This document shows positions 33,232 to 41,274 of a stretch of DNA of 64,000 nt, one piece after another (position 1 is the first letter of the stretch; each line of letters begins with the position of its first letter). The position numbers were made by a program, and so were the translations under genes. The stretch lies in the NCBI RefSeq assembly GCF_001751365.1, contig NZ_LJGT01000038.1, positions 1,217,540-1,281,539 of the forward strand, written 5' to 3'. This stretch comes from Streptomyces abyssalis. Lineage in GTDB: Bacteria > Actinomycetota > Actinomycetes > Streptomycetales > Streptomycetaceae. A model generated the notes under the pieces. That model ran no database searches and was not told the origin of the DNA. It saw nothing but the letters and a program-made list of their open reading frames with translations.

Positions 33232-33366
33232 CCCGTTACCTACCTCGTCGGAGGCCATCTCCCCGGTCACCTGGGCTGGCCTGACCGGCCCACTGGGACA
33301 ACGATTCGCGTACCTCATAAAGTCCTCTGGACATCTGGACAACAAGTTCCGTGCCAGGGGGATGAC

Positions 33367-33957
33367 TTGAACACTGGCGAGCAACTCGTCACCATCAGCG
33401 CCGTCTTATTGGGTGCCCTGATGACCCACGTGACCAACTACATGCTGGAGCGCAGCCGCAACCGCCACGAACTGCTCACGCGGTGGGACGACAAGAAGCT
33501 CGACGCGTACGAGGGCTACGTCGACCGCATCCGCGCAATGATCTTCCTCGCAGTGCAGCTCTACGAACACAGGGAAGGCATACGCGAGGGTCAGAAGTCA
33601 GAGCCGGAGATGCTGGCTGAGTTGGCCGACGCGAGCCGGCTCCGGGGCCGTGCCTTCGAGCGGGTCATGTTGCTAGGCGGTGACGAGGTGGTCGAGGCCG
33701 GCCATCGCCTCAACGCGGCCGTCGCCGAGGTCGACTGGCAGGCCACCGGTAGGACATCCGGCACCCTCGACGAGTGGCGAGCCCGCAACCGAGCCGCCTT
33801 CCAGGCGATCAACAACTTCCACGACGCCGCGAGAGTAGACCTGGGCGTCAAGGGCAACGTGAGTGGCGAGAGCCACCCTGAGCGAGACCTACTGCTCCCA
33901 CCCGCACAACGCAGCAACGAGAAGTCGCCCCAGGACGCACGAGAGAGCGAGAGCTAA
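33367..33957 (+). CDS. Hypothetical protein with N-terminal membrane helix
   Basis: 196 aa from TTG 33367 with GGGGGA upstream; the next start (ATG 33421) would remove half of the hydrophobic helix. A membrane segment at about 7-25 (LVTISAVLLGALMTHVTNYM) leads into a long helical cytoplasmic domain (LDAYEGYVDRIRAMIFLAV; LRGRAFERVMLLGGDEVVE). Single-helix proteins of this kind are widespread in actinobacterial accessory DNA. The function is unknown. Confidence 0.65.
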   Translation: MNTGEQLVTISAVLLGALMTHVTNYMLERSRNRHELLTRWDDKKLDAYEGYVDRIRAMIFLAVQLYEHREGIREGQKSEPEMLAELADASRLRGRAFERVMLLGGDEVVEAGHRLNAAVAEVDWQATGRTSGTLDEWRARNRAAFQAINNFHDAARVDLGVKGNVSGESHPERDLLLPPAQRSNEKSPQDARESES

Positions 33958-34281
33958 CGATCCACATGACGTAGGCCGTGCGCGGGAGTGCCTATGAGGC
34001 GTGACTCGGCGCATTGACCTGTCGACGCTATGAGCTTGGGAATCACCGTACGCCTTGGGCCCGCTGACGTTCTGACCTGCGCAGACGGTCTATACACCCA
34101 CTGGGCACCGACTCCGCCGGTGGCCCGCGTTGATCGTGGTTTGCCGCCCCTACTGGTGCGCATCTGGTGCGGTAGAGCCGTGCGGTGAACGAGAGGGCTC
34201 CGCTGCGCCGTTCCACGTGGAACCACCGATGTCAGGCAGTGATGTCACGGAGCGGCTCGCGACCTAACACGGAGACGCGCC
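33958..34281. other. Gene-free stretch
   Basis: No gene or clear signal is visible between the TTG-start gene and the convergent membrane-protein gene. Confidence 0.45.
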
Positions 34282-34725
34282 TTACGCACCAGTGCTGTTC
34301 TGTCGATTCGGCGGAAGCTCGGCAGGAGACGACGACCGCCGAAGTAACGCCGGCAGCTTCAGGAAGGTCATCTTCATGAGGTCTACGAACCGCCGCTCAC
34401 TGAGCCTGTCATCGTGACGCAACTGAAGTGCACCGACGGTCCCGACTCCGAACAGCGCAATGACGACAACGAGAGGCACCGTCCACGGGGGCGCCAGGCG
34501 GCTGGCACCGACTGCAACGCCCATCACGACGGCGAGGGCGAACAGGTAGAACGAACCGCTTAGCCAGGGGCCTCTACGGCGTCCCTCTCCCCAGCCTGAC
34601 ACCTCACCATGGGCTCGCAGAACCTCGTCGGCATTGGCACCGCTTACCTCGCGCACTCGGCCACGTCGATCTACACGGACGTGGCATCCTTCGACGCCGC
34701 AGCGGCCACGCTCGTTCCGCTTCAG
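34282..34725 (-). CDS. Small membrane protein, possible CTG start
   Basis: About 147 aa. A perfect AAGGAGG lies four bases before an in-frame CTG (34725), and no ATG, GTG or TTG is near it; GTG/ATG codons further up (34746, 34818) lack ribosome sites. The N-terminal part has two Cys in GRCGVEGCHV. Two membrane segments follow (FYLFALAVVMGVAVGA and VPLVVVIALFGVGTVGAL) and a short tail. The family is unknown. Confidence 0.5.
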   Translation of the reverse strand: MKRNERGRCGVEGCHVRVDRRGRVREVSGANADEVLRAHGEVSGWGEGRRRGPWLSGSFYLFALAVVMGVAVGASRLAPPWTVPLVVVIALFGVGTVGALQLRHDDRLSERRFVDLMKMTFLKLPALLRRSSSPAELPPNRQNSTGA

Positions 34726-35047
34726 GGCACCTCCTTCTTGGCGGACGTGACTGGCAGCCGACTGATGTAAGTGGCAGTAGCGGGGTTCATTCCATCTGCC
34801 CGAACGTCCAAGTCTCATGGGGTTCATGGTGCCCGGTCTCCTGCGCCGATGCCTGCTAGACGAGCCAGTCGGTCAACTCTCAGAGCGAGTTGCGGTCGCC
34901 AACGGTCTTGATGGATGTAGGGCGAGTCCGAGACGCTTGGGCCCCTGCCCCGGTGGGACGTCTCGATTGAGGAGCAATCGTGGGACATTCACCTCCCCTA
35001 CCCGTTTGCCAGCTATGCTTGCTCCTCTATCAAACTACGGATGGACA

Positions 35048-36481
35048 ATGAACCCGACCACTCTCAACGACACTCTGTTGATCGAATCCGTTCTCATCAC
35101 CAAACTCTTCGGTCAATTCGATCATTCCATCGATATGTCCGCATCTAGGAGTGATAATTCGCCAAGTCGTCGACTCACATTGCTCTACGGAGATAACGGA
35201 ACTGGCAAGACTACAATTCTGAATATTCTCTGGAATGCTCTGAGTGAGTCACGAGAAAGGCATCACAGGGCGTACCTTGCCAACAGCCCCTTCAATACCC
35301 TTTCGATTCGCCTGAAGAACGGTGACGTGATCACCATACAAAAGAAGGAAGGGCTCACTGGGGACTTTGATGTAACGGTGGAAGGGGTAGACGTAGATGT
35401 TCGCCAATCCTATGCGCAGCTTCCAGACGGGACGGTAATCGCGGAACATCAGGGCTACGAGGAAAAAAGATTCAAGAGTGTCGAGTATCAATTAAAGCGA
35501 GAGCTTAGAGCGCGCTATATGCACGGCAAGCCGGGTAGTAGCTCGGATCAGATGTTTCTTTTTTCGGAGGAAGGCCCGGACGCTTACGTAGATTATCTGA
35601 GTAATCTCCACGCGAATCCCTACTTCCTGGCTGACGATCGCCAGATTTATGGTGACGATATTGGCCATCTTCCTGGAAATGCTCGAAAACGCCGTTACGA
35701 GCAACAGGATGATGACGGCCCAAATGACACCAAGTCTGCACTGGGCAAAGAGCTAGGCCTGGCAATGAAGCGCTTCCATCTCTACATGCAGCAGCTGATG
35801 TTTAAAGGTAGCCAGACTGGTTCTCGTGACACAAATAAGATCTACCTTGACATTCTGCGTCGAGTTGCCCACCGTGACTCTGCGCATGAGGACGAAGCGC
35901 CAATCACCGAATTGTTGCAGCGTCTGAATCGAGTAGCAGGCAGAACTCAACGGTATAGTGAGTTCGACCTGATGCCAACTCTTCGATCGCAGCCCTTTGA
36001 GTCTATTCTAAAGGATATTCCTGCAGATAGGGCTGCAGTAGCAGAAGAGGTTATCTTTCCTTATCTGGAGGCTCAGGAAGCCCGGCTCGATGCCCTCGAT
36101 GAGACGGAAAAGCTAATTCGCACTTTTGTCGATCAGGCAAATGGCTTCCTGAAGACAAAGAGGCTATTCTTTGACATGGTTCATGGAATTCGGGTCTTGT
36201 CCCTGGGTTCTGACAACCAAGCCCTTTCGCCCTTTCAGCTTTCATCGGGTGAGCGGCAAATCCTGCTTCTTCTTACGAATACTACATTGGCGAGACAGAA
36301 TACTCGCCTCTTCTTGATCGATGAGCCTGAGTTGAGTCTCAATGTAAAATGGCAGCGAAAGTTGATGCCAGCTCTTCTGGCTTGTACAGAGGGGAGCGGA
36401 ATGCAGTTCCTGGTTGCCACGCATTCAGTTGAGGTCATCACCAATAACGAGGACGCGTTGGCGCGCTTGTCATCCAAATGA
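35048..36481 (+). CDS. ariA: ABC/SMC-type ATPase of a PARIS-like defence pair (AriA-like)
   Basis: 477 aa from ATG 35048. Walker A is GDNGTGKTT (48-56), the ABC signature is SSGERQ (399-404), Walker B is FLIDEPE (D425, E426) and the H-loop is ATHSVE (H459). A long helical insertion (about 180-390) separates the halves, as in OLD- and RecF-like ATPases. The next gene encodes a DUF4435 protein, which is the PARIS pairing: AriA is the ATPase scaffold that holds the toxin AriB and releases it when a phage anti-restriction protein is sensed. Base composition is clearly lower in GC than its neighbours, which indicates recent transfer. Assignment rests on architecture, not alignment. Confidence 0.75.
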   Translation: MNPTTLNDTLLIESVLITKLFGQFDHSIDMSASRSDNSPSRRLTLLYGDNGTGKTTILNILWNALSESRERHHRAYLANSPFNTLSIRLKNGDVITIQKKEGLTGDFDVTVEGVDVDVRQSYAQLPDGTVIAEHQGYEEKRFKSVEYQLKRELRARYMHGKPGSSSDQMFLFSEEGPDAYVDYLSNLHANPYFLADDRQIYGDDIGHLPGNARKRRYEQQDDDGPNDTKSALGKELGLAMKRFHLYMQQLMFKGSQTGSRDTNKIYLDILRRVAHRDSAHEDEAPITELLQRLNRVAGRTQRYSEFDLMPTLRSQPFESILKDIPADRAAVAEEVIFPYLEAQEARLDALDETEKLIRTFVDQANGFLKTKRLFFDMVHGIRVLSLGSDNQALSPFQLSSGERQILLLLTNTTLARQNTRLFLIDEPELSLNVKWQRKLMPALLACTEGSGMQFLVATHSVEVITNNEDALARLSSK

Positions 36482-36498
36482 GAGAGTGAGTGGGTCAC

Positions 36499-37413
36499 AT
36501 GCGCCACGATGTTGACGAGAATCGGCGGACGCCCGAGGAGCTTGCCGTCCTTTTTGACTTGGAACCTGAGATCAAGGAATTAATTGTGGAGGGCCGGAGC
36601 GACGCGGCGTTACTCCGATGGTTCTTTTCGCTAACGGCACCGGAAGTTGATCTAGCGATCTTCGCTGTCCAGGATAGGGTCCTGATCGAAAGCGACCGCG
36701 TCAGGGAATTAGGGCATCTGCCAGGCAATCGCGGACGAGTTGTCGCCGCAGCCGAGATCGTCACGATGAAGAGGCCCAATCAGATAAACGGTGCATTTGT
36801 CGCCGATCGCGATTTCTCAATTCTAGGACTGGACTCGTGCCCCAATTGCCGTTGTCTATACTTTACAGATTTTACGTCCATGGAGCTCTACTTTTTCAAT
36901 GAGAAGTCGATCAAGAAATTGTTGACCGTAACGCTCAGAGCTCCTGCGACGATCGTTGCAGCAGATGTCATTGAATCCATATTGTCAACACTGGTCAATC
37001 TCTTCAAGGTCCGCGCTGTTATTAGGGGGGTGGAGGAACCGACGCCGAAGCTTGCCGGCAAGGTCATTGATCAAATGAAGTTCCATGGCGACGGAAGTTC
37101 GAGCCTGAACCCTGAGGAAGCCATCAGGAAATCTTGTAAGGGAGATATTACGGGGCTTCTGGAAAAATACGGCGAAATCACTATTCCCGAAGGCGTCGAT
37201 GTACGGCACTTCATCAATGGGCATGATTTCAGTGCTATTTTGATTCGCTATCTGCAGAGCGTCTGTCCGCAAGTATTCCGCGAAGAGCGTCGGCCCTTAC
37301 TGAATGCACCCTTGTTTGAGATAGCAATGCTGACCAGTGCAGAAGTCGCTGACTTGGAAGGTACTGACCTATTCGAGAATCTGGCGACATTTGTTCATGG
37401 GGGAGACGAATGA
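36499..37413 (+). CDS. ariB: DUF4435/TOPRIM-like protein (AriB-like effector)
   Basis: 304 aa; ATG 36499 is used and GTG 36490 is possible. The DUF4435 pattern is visible: ELIVEGRSDAALL with E31 (TOPRIM glutamate), FVADRDF with D103 and D105, and YFTDFTSMELYFF. In PARIS, AriB is the nuclease effector activated on release from AriA and reported to cleave host tRNA. The gene starts 17 bp after ariA and shares its lower GC content. A terminator follows at 37554. The role is inferred from the gene pair. Confidence 0.75.
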   Translation: MRHDVDENRRTPEELAVLFDLEPEIKELIVEGRSDAALLRWFFSLTAPEVDLAIFAVQDRVLIESDRVRELGHLPGNRGRVVAAAEIVTMKRPNQINGAFVADRDFSILGLDSCPNCRCLYFTDFTSMELYFFNEKSIKKLLTVTLRAPATIVAADVIESILSTLVNLFKVRAVIRGVEEPTPKLAGKVIDQMKFHGDGSSSLNPEEAIRKSCKGDITGLLEKYGEITIPEGVDVRHFINGHDFSAILIRYLQSVCPQVFREERRPLLNAPLFEIAMLTSAEVADLEGTDLFENLATFVHGGDE

Positions 37414-37553
37414 TTGGTGTAGCCGCAGGAATCTAGGACTCCCGCGCTCCAAGATGGAAAGGGCTCCTGTGCCTGTGCTGGCCGCGTCACTCGCGCCGCT
37501 CCTGCGCATGGACTTCGAACCAGCTGAAGCATCTTCCAGCTTCAATATTGTCA

Positions 37554-37594
37554 GCGTCGGGCCGTCCCTTGGTGGCCGCAGGAAGGCCCGACGC
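37554..37594 (+). terminator. Terminator of the ATPase/DUF4435 pair
   Basis: A perfect 10-bp stem (GCGTCGGGCC / GGCCCGACGC) with a 21-nt loop lies about 140 nt after the DUF4435 stop and is the first strong hairpin there. Confidence 0.55.
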
Positions 37595-37866
37595 GGCAGA
37601 CTTAGAGGGTCTGCTTAAGCCAAGCGTTGTCCTTGTCGCTTAGGCCGGCCGAAGCCCATGTACCACTCAGTTTCACGACGAACAGCTTGTCGTTTCTTGA
37701 AGGTAGTACAGCACATCTGGTGAGCTGACACAAAAACGTAACGCAATATCTTGGATTTCTGATCTTCAAGGGCGCAACATGTAGTGGTTGCTTCTGCCTT
37801 GGAAAGCAAACCTTCAGTATACGGCGCGCCGCCGACGACACGAGGCGTAGGGGCTTTGGGCTGGAG

Positions 37867-37983
37867 CTGCCTTGGGGCGAGAGATCAGAGGGCTCGTAAG
37901 CTTCCCGCGACTCGGGCAGTGTCCTGACATACCCGTAATAGCCCGAAGTGAGCCCCTGATCTTCGAGGCTTGCCCCAAGGTGG
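37867..37983. repeat. Structured repeat, copy 1
   Basis: About 115 bp shared with 41097-41206. It folds as a long imperfect hairpin: CCTTGGGGC/GCCCCAAGG (37870-37878 with 37972-37980), AGATCAGAGGGCTC/GAGCCCCTGATCT (37882-37895 with 37950-37962) and an inner ACTCGGGC/GCCCGAAGT. The rest of 37595-38216 contains no gene that I can support. Confidence 0.65.
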
Positions 37984-38216
37984 CTGCCTGAAGCCGTGGA
38001 GCCGACCGCCCCGCAGGCGCCCTGTTCTCTTCTGGGTCGCGCCCGCGTGCGGCACGGCGGCGGGGCCGGAGCGGGACGAAGGCAGGAGCGTCGGCCCAGC
38101 GGCAAGCTGGGCCGCGCGGAGAGCGGAGCGAGCCCTTGAAGACAATGAGGAAGGTTGTTACTCACCGCGGAGGCTGATGAACGTCCTGTCTCAGGAGTCC
38201 TGTTGAGGGCGCGTGA

Positions 38217-38534
38217 CTAGGGGAGTTGGGGGGCACAGGTCTCGCACCGTTCGATCCGCCGGCCTTCGCGGCGTCGCTCGGCTTGGACGGTGCGGGCGTC
38301 GACCGGCTGGCCGGTGGCGAGCATGCAGTCCGCGACGTGGAGGACGCCGACGCGGGTGTGCCCGACGGGCGCGCGGCGCCAGGTGATGCACCAGCGGCGC
38401 GGTACCTTCGCGACCCGCGGGCGCGGGTCTTCGGCCTCTTCGATGGCGGTGGTCACTGTCGTGAGCAGAGTCAGCAACAGGGTCCTGATCGTGTAGAGGC
38501 GTGGAAGATCGTCAGGCAGCGGCAATTCGGGCAC
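38217..38534 (-). CDS. DUF6233-like protein
   Basis: 105 aa from GTG 38534. Pattern: LPDDLPRLYTIRTLLLTLL, a linker, then RRWCITWRRAPVGHTRVGVLHVADC and a C-terminal CETC. This is the layout of the DUF6233 family, which is very common in Streptomyces accessory DNA. The function is unknown. A frameshifted relative lies at 39155-39525 just outside the att copy. The short gene upstream is its usual neighbour. Confidence 0.7.
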   Translation of the reverse strand: MPELPLPDDLPRLYTIRTLLLTLLTTVTTAIEEAEDPRPRVAKVPRRWCITWRRAPVGHTRVGVLHVADCMLATGQPVDARTVQAERRREGRRIERCETCAPQLP

Positions 38535-38548
38535 ATGTTCGAGGGTAG

Positions 38549-38752
38549 CTACTGCCACACCTCCGGCCCACCCCGGCGCCACTCGATGAGTTCCGGGTCG
38601 TCGAACCGCACGTCTTCGGCGTTCAGGCCCAGCCGTCGCAGAAACTCGGCGAGGTCGGAGAGGCCGTGAGCGAGGCCGAGGATGCGTCCGTTTGCGGTGA
38701 CGCGGCGCCCGCCGGACGGTGACGGCGGATGCACGACGATCGGCGCAGACAT
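38549..38752 (-). CDS. Small conserved protein upstream of DUF6233
   Basis: 67 aa from ATG 38752 (MSAPIVVHPPSPSGGRRV opening). It has a short beta segment and an amphipathic helix (LSDLAEFLRRLGLNAEDV), ending in a Trp-containing tail. Small proteins of this pattern often precede DUF6233 genes in Streptomyces. The function is unknown. Confidence 0.65.
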   Translation of the reverse strand: MSAPIVVHPPSPSGGRRVTANGRILGLAHGLSDLAEFLRRLGLNAEDVRFDDPELIEWRRGGPEVWQ

Positions 38753-38897
38753 GGGACCAGCGTGCGGACGTGCTGGCGCGTCCGCATCCTGACTCCGTGA
38801 TGAATCCGCCGGGTGCAGCTCGCCGCGTCCTTGGCCTGCTGTGCCAAGTCATGGGGTCGACGAAAGTTTCCTGCTGATGCGCGCTGTGCAGACCTCG

Positions 38898-38916
38898 GTG
38901 GGCCATGTGTGGGCCA
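38898..38916 (+). repeat. Integrase arm-type site pair, right end of the AICE
   Basis: GTGGGCCA at 38898-38905 and TGTGGGCCA at 38908-38916, in 11-bp phase, lie 92 bp before the att core. A further TGTGGGCC is at 38928. It matches the pair at 5896-5915. Confidence 0.6.
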
Positions 38917-38990
38917 AGGCCATGCGTTGTGGGCCTTTGGGAGTGCTCCATCGCAGGTGAGGTCACACTCCGGCCCTAGAAGCCCGACGC

Positions 38991-39048
38991 TCTTGAAAAC
39001 CGTCGTGAGGTGATCCCTCACCGTGGGTTCGAATCCCACCGCCTCCGC
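38991..39048 (+). repeat. att copy A (right end of the AICE)
   Basis: A 58-bp copy of tRNA-Ser from the anticodon loop to the 3' end (TCTTGAAAACCGTCG ... ACCGCCTCCGC), with two differences in the variable arm. There is no tRNA 5' half, so it is a displaced 3' end and not a gene. A terminator hairpin follows at 39067-39097 (12-bp stem). Confidence 0.88.
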
Positions 39049-39154
39049 GTTGTGAGCAGGCAACTCGGCCCCCGACCAGGGAAGTTGGTCGGGGGCCGTT
39101 TGTCGTGGGTGCTGCCCGGTGGTGACCGCGGCATGGGAGTGGCACGGCCGGGCC

Positions 39155-39525
39155 TTAGGTATCTGACGCCCCTGCCCGTGGGTGGCACACGTGGCAGGGT
39201 TCGATCCGTCGGTCCTGCTGTCGTCGTGCAGCTTGGACTTCTCTGATCGTGAGTCGCTCGCCCTTGGCCATCCAGTAATCGGCGCTGTGGAGGATGCCGA
39301 GGCGGGGTCTGTCGCGTGGGGTGAAGCGCCACATGATGACCCAACGCGGAGTGGAGGGGACCTGCGGTGCTACACCGTGTTTGGTCTGCTTGATGGCTCG
39401 GTCGACGGCGGAGAGTTGCAGCAAGAGTACCTGCGGAGCGTCCAAAGGCGCGGTAGATCCCTGGGCAACTCGGACACACGTTCGAATCTGTCCCTGTTGC
39501 GCTCCTCCTGTTGAGGTCCGATGGC
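39155..39525 (-). pseudogene. Frameshifted DUF6233-like gene
   Basis: The N-terminal part (ELPRDLPRLWTL, read from about 39525) and the C-terminal part (LLLQLSAVDRAIKQTKHG, then RWVIMWRFTPRDRPRLGILH and CHVCHP) lie in different frames. A one-base deletion near 39440 joins them. Apart from that the order and spacing match the intact DUF6233-like gene at 38217-38534. Confidence 0.6.
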
Positions 39526-39754
39526 AGCAGTGCGGAAGCGAACTGTCCCCCGGCTGGGCAGCGTCCTCCGCACCTCCCGCCTCAGCCAGGTCACGTACAA
39601 CTCCTGCGGTGACTTCGCCGCCGGATACATCCTGGGCCGCTGCCTCCACTGCGACGAGGAGCACTTCGGCGACTGGTACACAGAGATGCGCGACGCGCAC
39701 CGTCTCCTGAAGATGCACGGTGAGAGCCCCTGGCTCACCATCCCCTGGAAGTAG
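39521..39754 (+). CDS. Small protein with CxxC pair (77 aa)
   Basis: 77 aa with GAGG five bases before ATG 39521 and strongly GC-rich third positions, so it is probably real. It has NSCGDFAAGYILGRCLHCDEEH, a possible metal site, and ends ESPWLTIPWK. That tail and about 90 bp of following DNA are repeated at 47585-47715, beside another att copy. The function is unknown. Confidence 0.6.
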   Translation: MAAVRKRTVPRLGSVLRTSRLSQVTYNSCGDFAAGYILGRCLHCDEEHFGDWYTEMRDAHRLLKMHGESPWLTIPWK

Positions 39755-39882
39755 GACCGCTTCACGGCCCGGCCCGGCAGAGGCTCCATCGGGGCCATGT
39801 GCGGGCTCAGGCCATGGCCGGCGACGATGCGAAGCGCCGTCGGGGATCGCGGTCAGCGAGCCAGCCCCTGCGCGGGAAGCGG

Positions 39883-40167
39883 TCAGGAACCGCAGTCGCG
39901 GCCCGCGTCGCACTGCCAGCCGGAGAAGCCCCCTTCGCGGGGGTTCTCGATGGCGTGGTCGAACTGGAGGAAGCCCCAGGCCACCCAGACGATGAAGGCG
40001 ATGCAGAGGGCCAGCACCACATAGAGGGCGAGCTTCTTCGGCAGGCCGCCGCGTGGCGCCTCGTCCTCGGCAAGGCGCTGCTCTGTGCCATCCCCGTCTT
40101 GCGCACCGTGCCCGGCCGCAGGCTCCGGCTGTTCTGGCCGTCCGGAGGCCGTGTGCCGGCCCTTCAT
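39883..40167 (-). CDS. Single-helix membrane protein (94 aa)
   Basis: 94 aa; ATG 40167 overlaps the previous stop as ATGA. An acidic, Gln/Glu-rich N-terminal half is followed by one membrane segment (LALYVVLALCIAFIVWVAWG) and a short external tail with two Cys (WQCDAGRDC). The C-terminus lies about where a further att core would be expected from the decayed arm sites at 39791, so the end may have been altered by recombination. Confidence 0.6.
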   Translation of the reverse strand: MKGRHTASGRPEQPEPAAGHGAQDGDGTEQRLAEDEAPRGGLPKKLALYVVLALCIAFIVWVAWGFLQFDHAIENPREGGFSGWQCDAGRDCGS

Positions 40168-40810
40168 GACCGAGCCGTCATCTGGTCGGACGAGCCGGAT
40201 ACATCGAAGTCCCGGGCCATTCCGGAGCTGTGGAGATGCGCGATGTCCGCCTGCTCCAGGTCCATGCCGAAGGGCCCCGGACCTCCGCCGGAGACGGTCG
40301 CGCGGTGCTCGCTCGGGATGCCCCAGTCGTATCGCTTCTGGACCTCGACGTGGTAGTTGATCTCGCCGCCCTCCTTCTCCCCGACGAGACGGTACTGGAA
40401 GTGGTTGAGCGCGTAGTACCACTCCATGCTGCTGTCACCGTGCGCCGGGTTGGGGGCCGTGGACGACCATTCAGTGGTGAACGGCCCGTCTCCGCGCTTG
40501 CGGACATCGTCCTCCAGCGTGCTGTCGACGTCCTTCTGGAAGGCCGGTATCTGGTCCATCATCTGCTGTGGTTCGACCTCGACGGGCTTGCCGCTTGCGT
40601 CGAGGTAGTGCTTGACCAGCCCAGCGGCCGTGGGCCAGTCCTTCGCCGTGGCGAAATATGCGGCGACGTTGTTGAGCTGGTTGTGGACCTGCCGGTCCTT
40701 GGCAGTTGGGTCGACGATGTCGAACTTGCGGTTCTCCGACTCGAAGTTGCCGACCGTGCCGAAGATCTCCTTGAGGCTCTTCGCCAGCCAGTCATCGTCC
40801 GGTTCCACAC
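40164..40810 (-). pseudogene. 5'-truncated accessory protein gene
   Basis: About 210 residues remain, from DDDWLAKSLKEIFGTVGNFE to the end. Recognisable parts are helices with NQLNNVAAYFATAKDWPTAAG and a beta-rich tail (EWYYALNHFQYRLVGEKE; HVEVQKRYDWG). No family name can be given. The upstream part is replaced by the start of an IS110-type transposase in a different frame. It was probably an operon with the membrane protein at 39883. Confidence 0.6.
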
Positions 40811-40898
40811 CGCTGCCCCGACCTCGTCGACCGCGGTCATCCAGTGATGTGTCTTGCCGGTGTCGATGCCGACCCAGATCTGGGTCAACTGGCGTGCC
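40811..40898 (-). pseudogene. N-terminal fragment of an IS110-family transposase
   Basis: From ATG 40898 (ribosome site GGAGA upstream) the frame reads MARQLTQIWVGIDTGKTHHW then MTAVDEVG, which is the start of the DEDD transposase domain with its first catalytic Asp. After about 30 codons the similarity stops and sequence of an unrelated gene begins in another frame. Nothing of the rest of the transposase is in the window. Confidence 0.7.
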
Positions 40899-41096
40899 AT
40901 GCAGGTCTCCTCGGATCGGCGACGTGGTGTCGGTCCGAGGAACACCCGCTGTCAGCTCCGTAAGCAGCGACCAGTTCGCACATCTCAATCAGCAGCAGGG
41001 TGTCCCGGAGAGCGGGTGGCCACTCCAGCCAAGCCACGGTCGGCAAGCTGCCTTAAAGCCACACCCGATTCTCCCGGACCGCCGAACAACTTACGG

Positions 41097-41206
41097 AGCT
41101 GCCATGGGGCGAGAGATCAGGGGCTCGTAAGCTTCCCGCGACTCGGGCAGTCTCCTGACCTGCCCGCAATAGCCCGAAGTGAGCCCCCGATCTTCGAGGC
41201 TCGCCT
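41097..41206. repeat. Structured repeat, copy 2
   Basis: About 110 bp similar to 37867-37983, differing at about a dozen positions. The main stem AGATCAGGGGCTC/GAGCCCCCGATCT is kept with one mismatch and an inner CGGGCAG/CTGCCCG stem is present. It lies about 200 bp upstream of the IS110 transposase start on the coding strand of that fragment, where IS110 elements carry their noncoding end. Confidence 0.65.
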
Positions 41207-41274
41207 CAGTGTGTGCGTCCGGGCGGCTCTCGCGGTTATCGCTGGGCTTGCTGTTGGACAAGCCGCGCCGTCGG

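Larger units (their letters stand above)
5728..39048. mobile_element. AICE integrated into tRNA-Ser
   Basis: The left end is the 3' part of tRNA-Ser and the right end is a 58-bp copy at 38991-39048 with only two differences in the variable arm. TGTGGGCCA-type arm sites in 11-bp phase lie inside both ends (5896/5907 and 38898/38908). The interval contains integrase, excisionase, a replication protein, TraB, Spd-like genes and a GntR-type regulator, which is the standard AICE set. It also holds about 24 kb of cargo. An 8.5-kb cargo block separates the left att from int, whereas AICE integrases usually sit beside attP. Confidence 0.85.

Noticed and set aside
33034..33366. N-terminal extension of the protein at 33367
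   Set aside because: The stretch lies opposite the FkbM gene start and has random composition. The TTG with GGGGGA fits the membrane helix.
34817..35047. 77-residue N-terminal extension of the AriA-like ATPase
   Set aside because: It has high-GC random composition unlike the AT-richer gene body. The compositional break coincides with ATG 35048.
35048..37413. Gabija or Septu defence system
   Set aside because: The second gene has DUF4435/TOPRIM features, not a UvrD helicase or an HNH nuclease.
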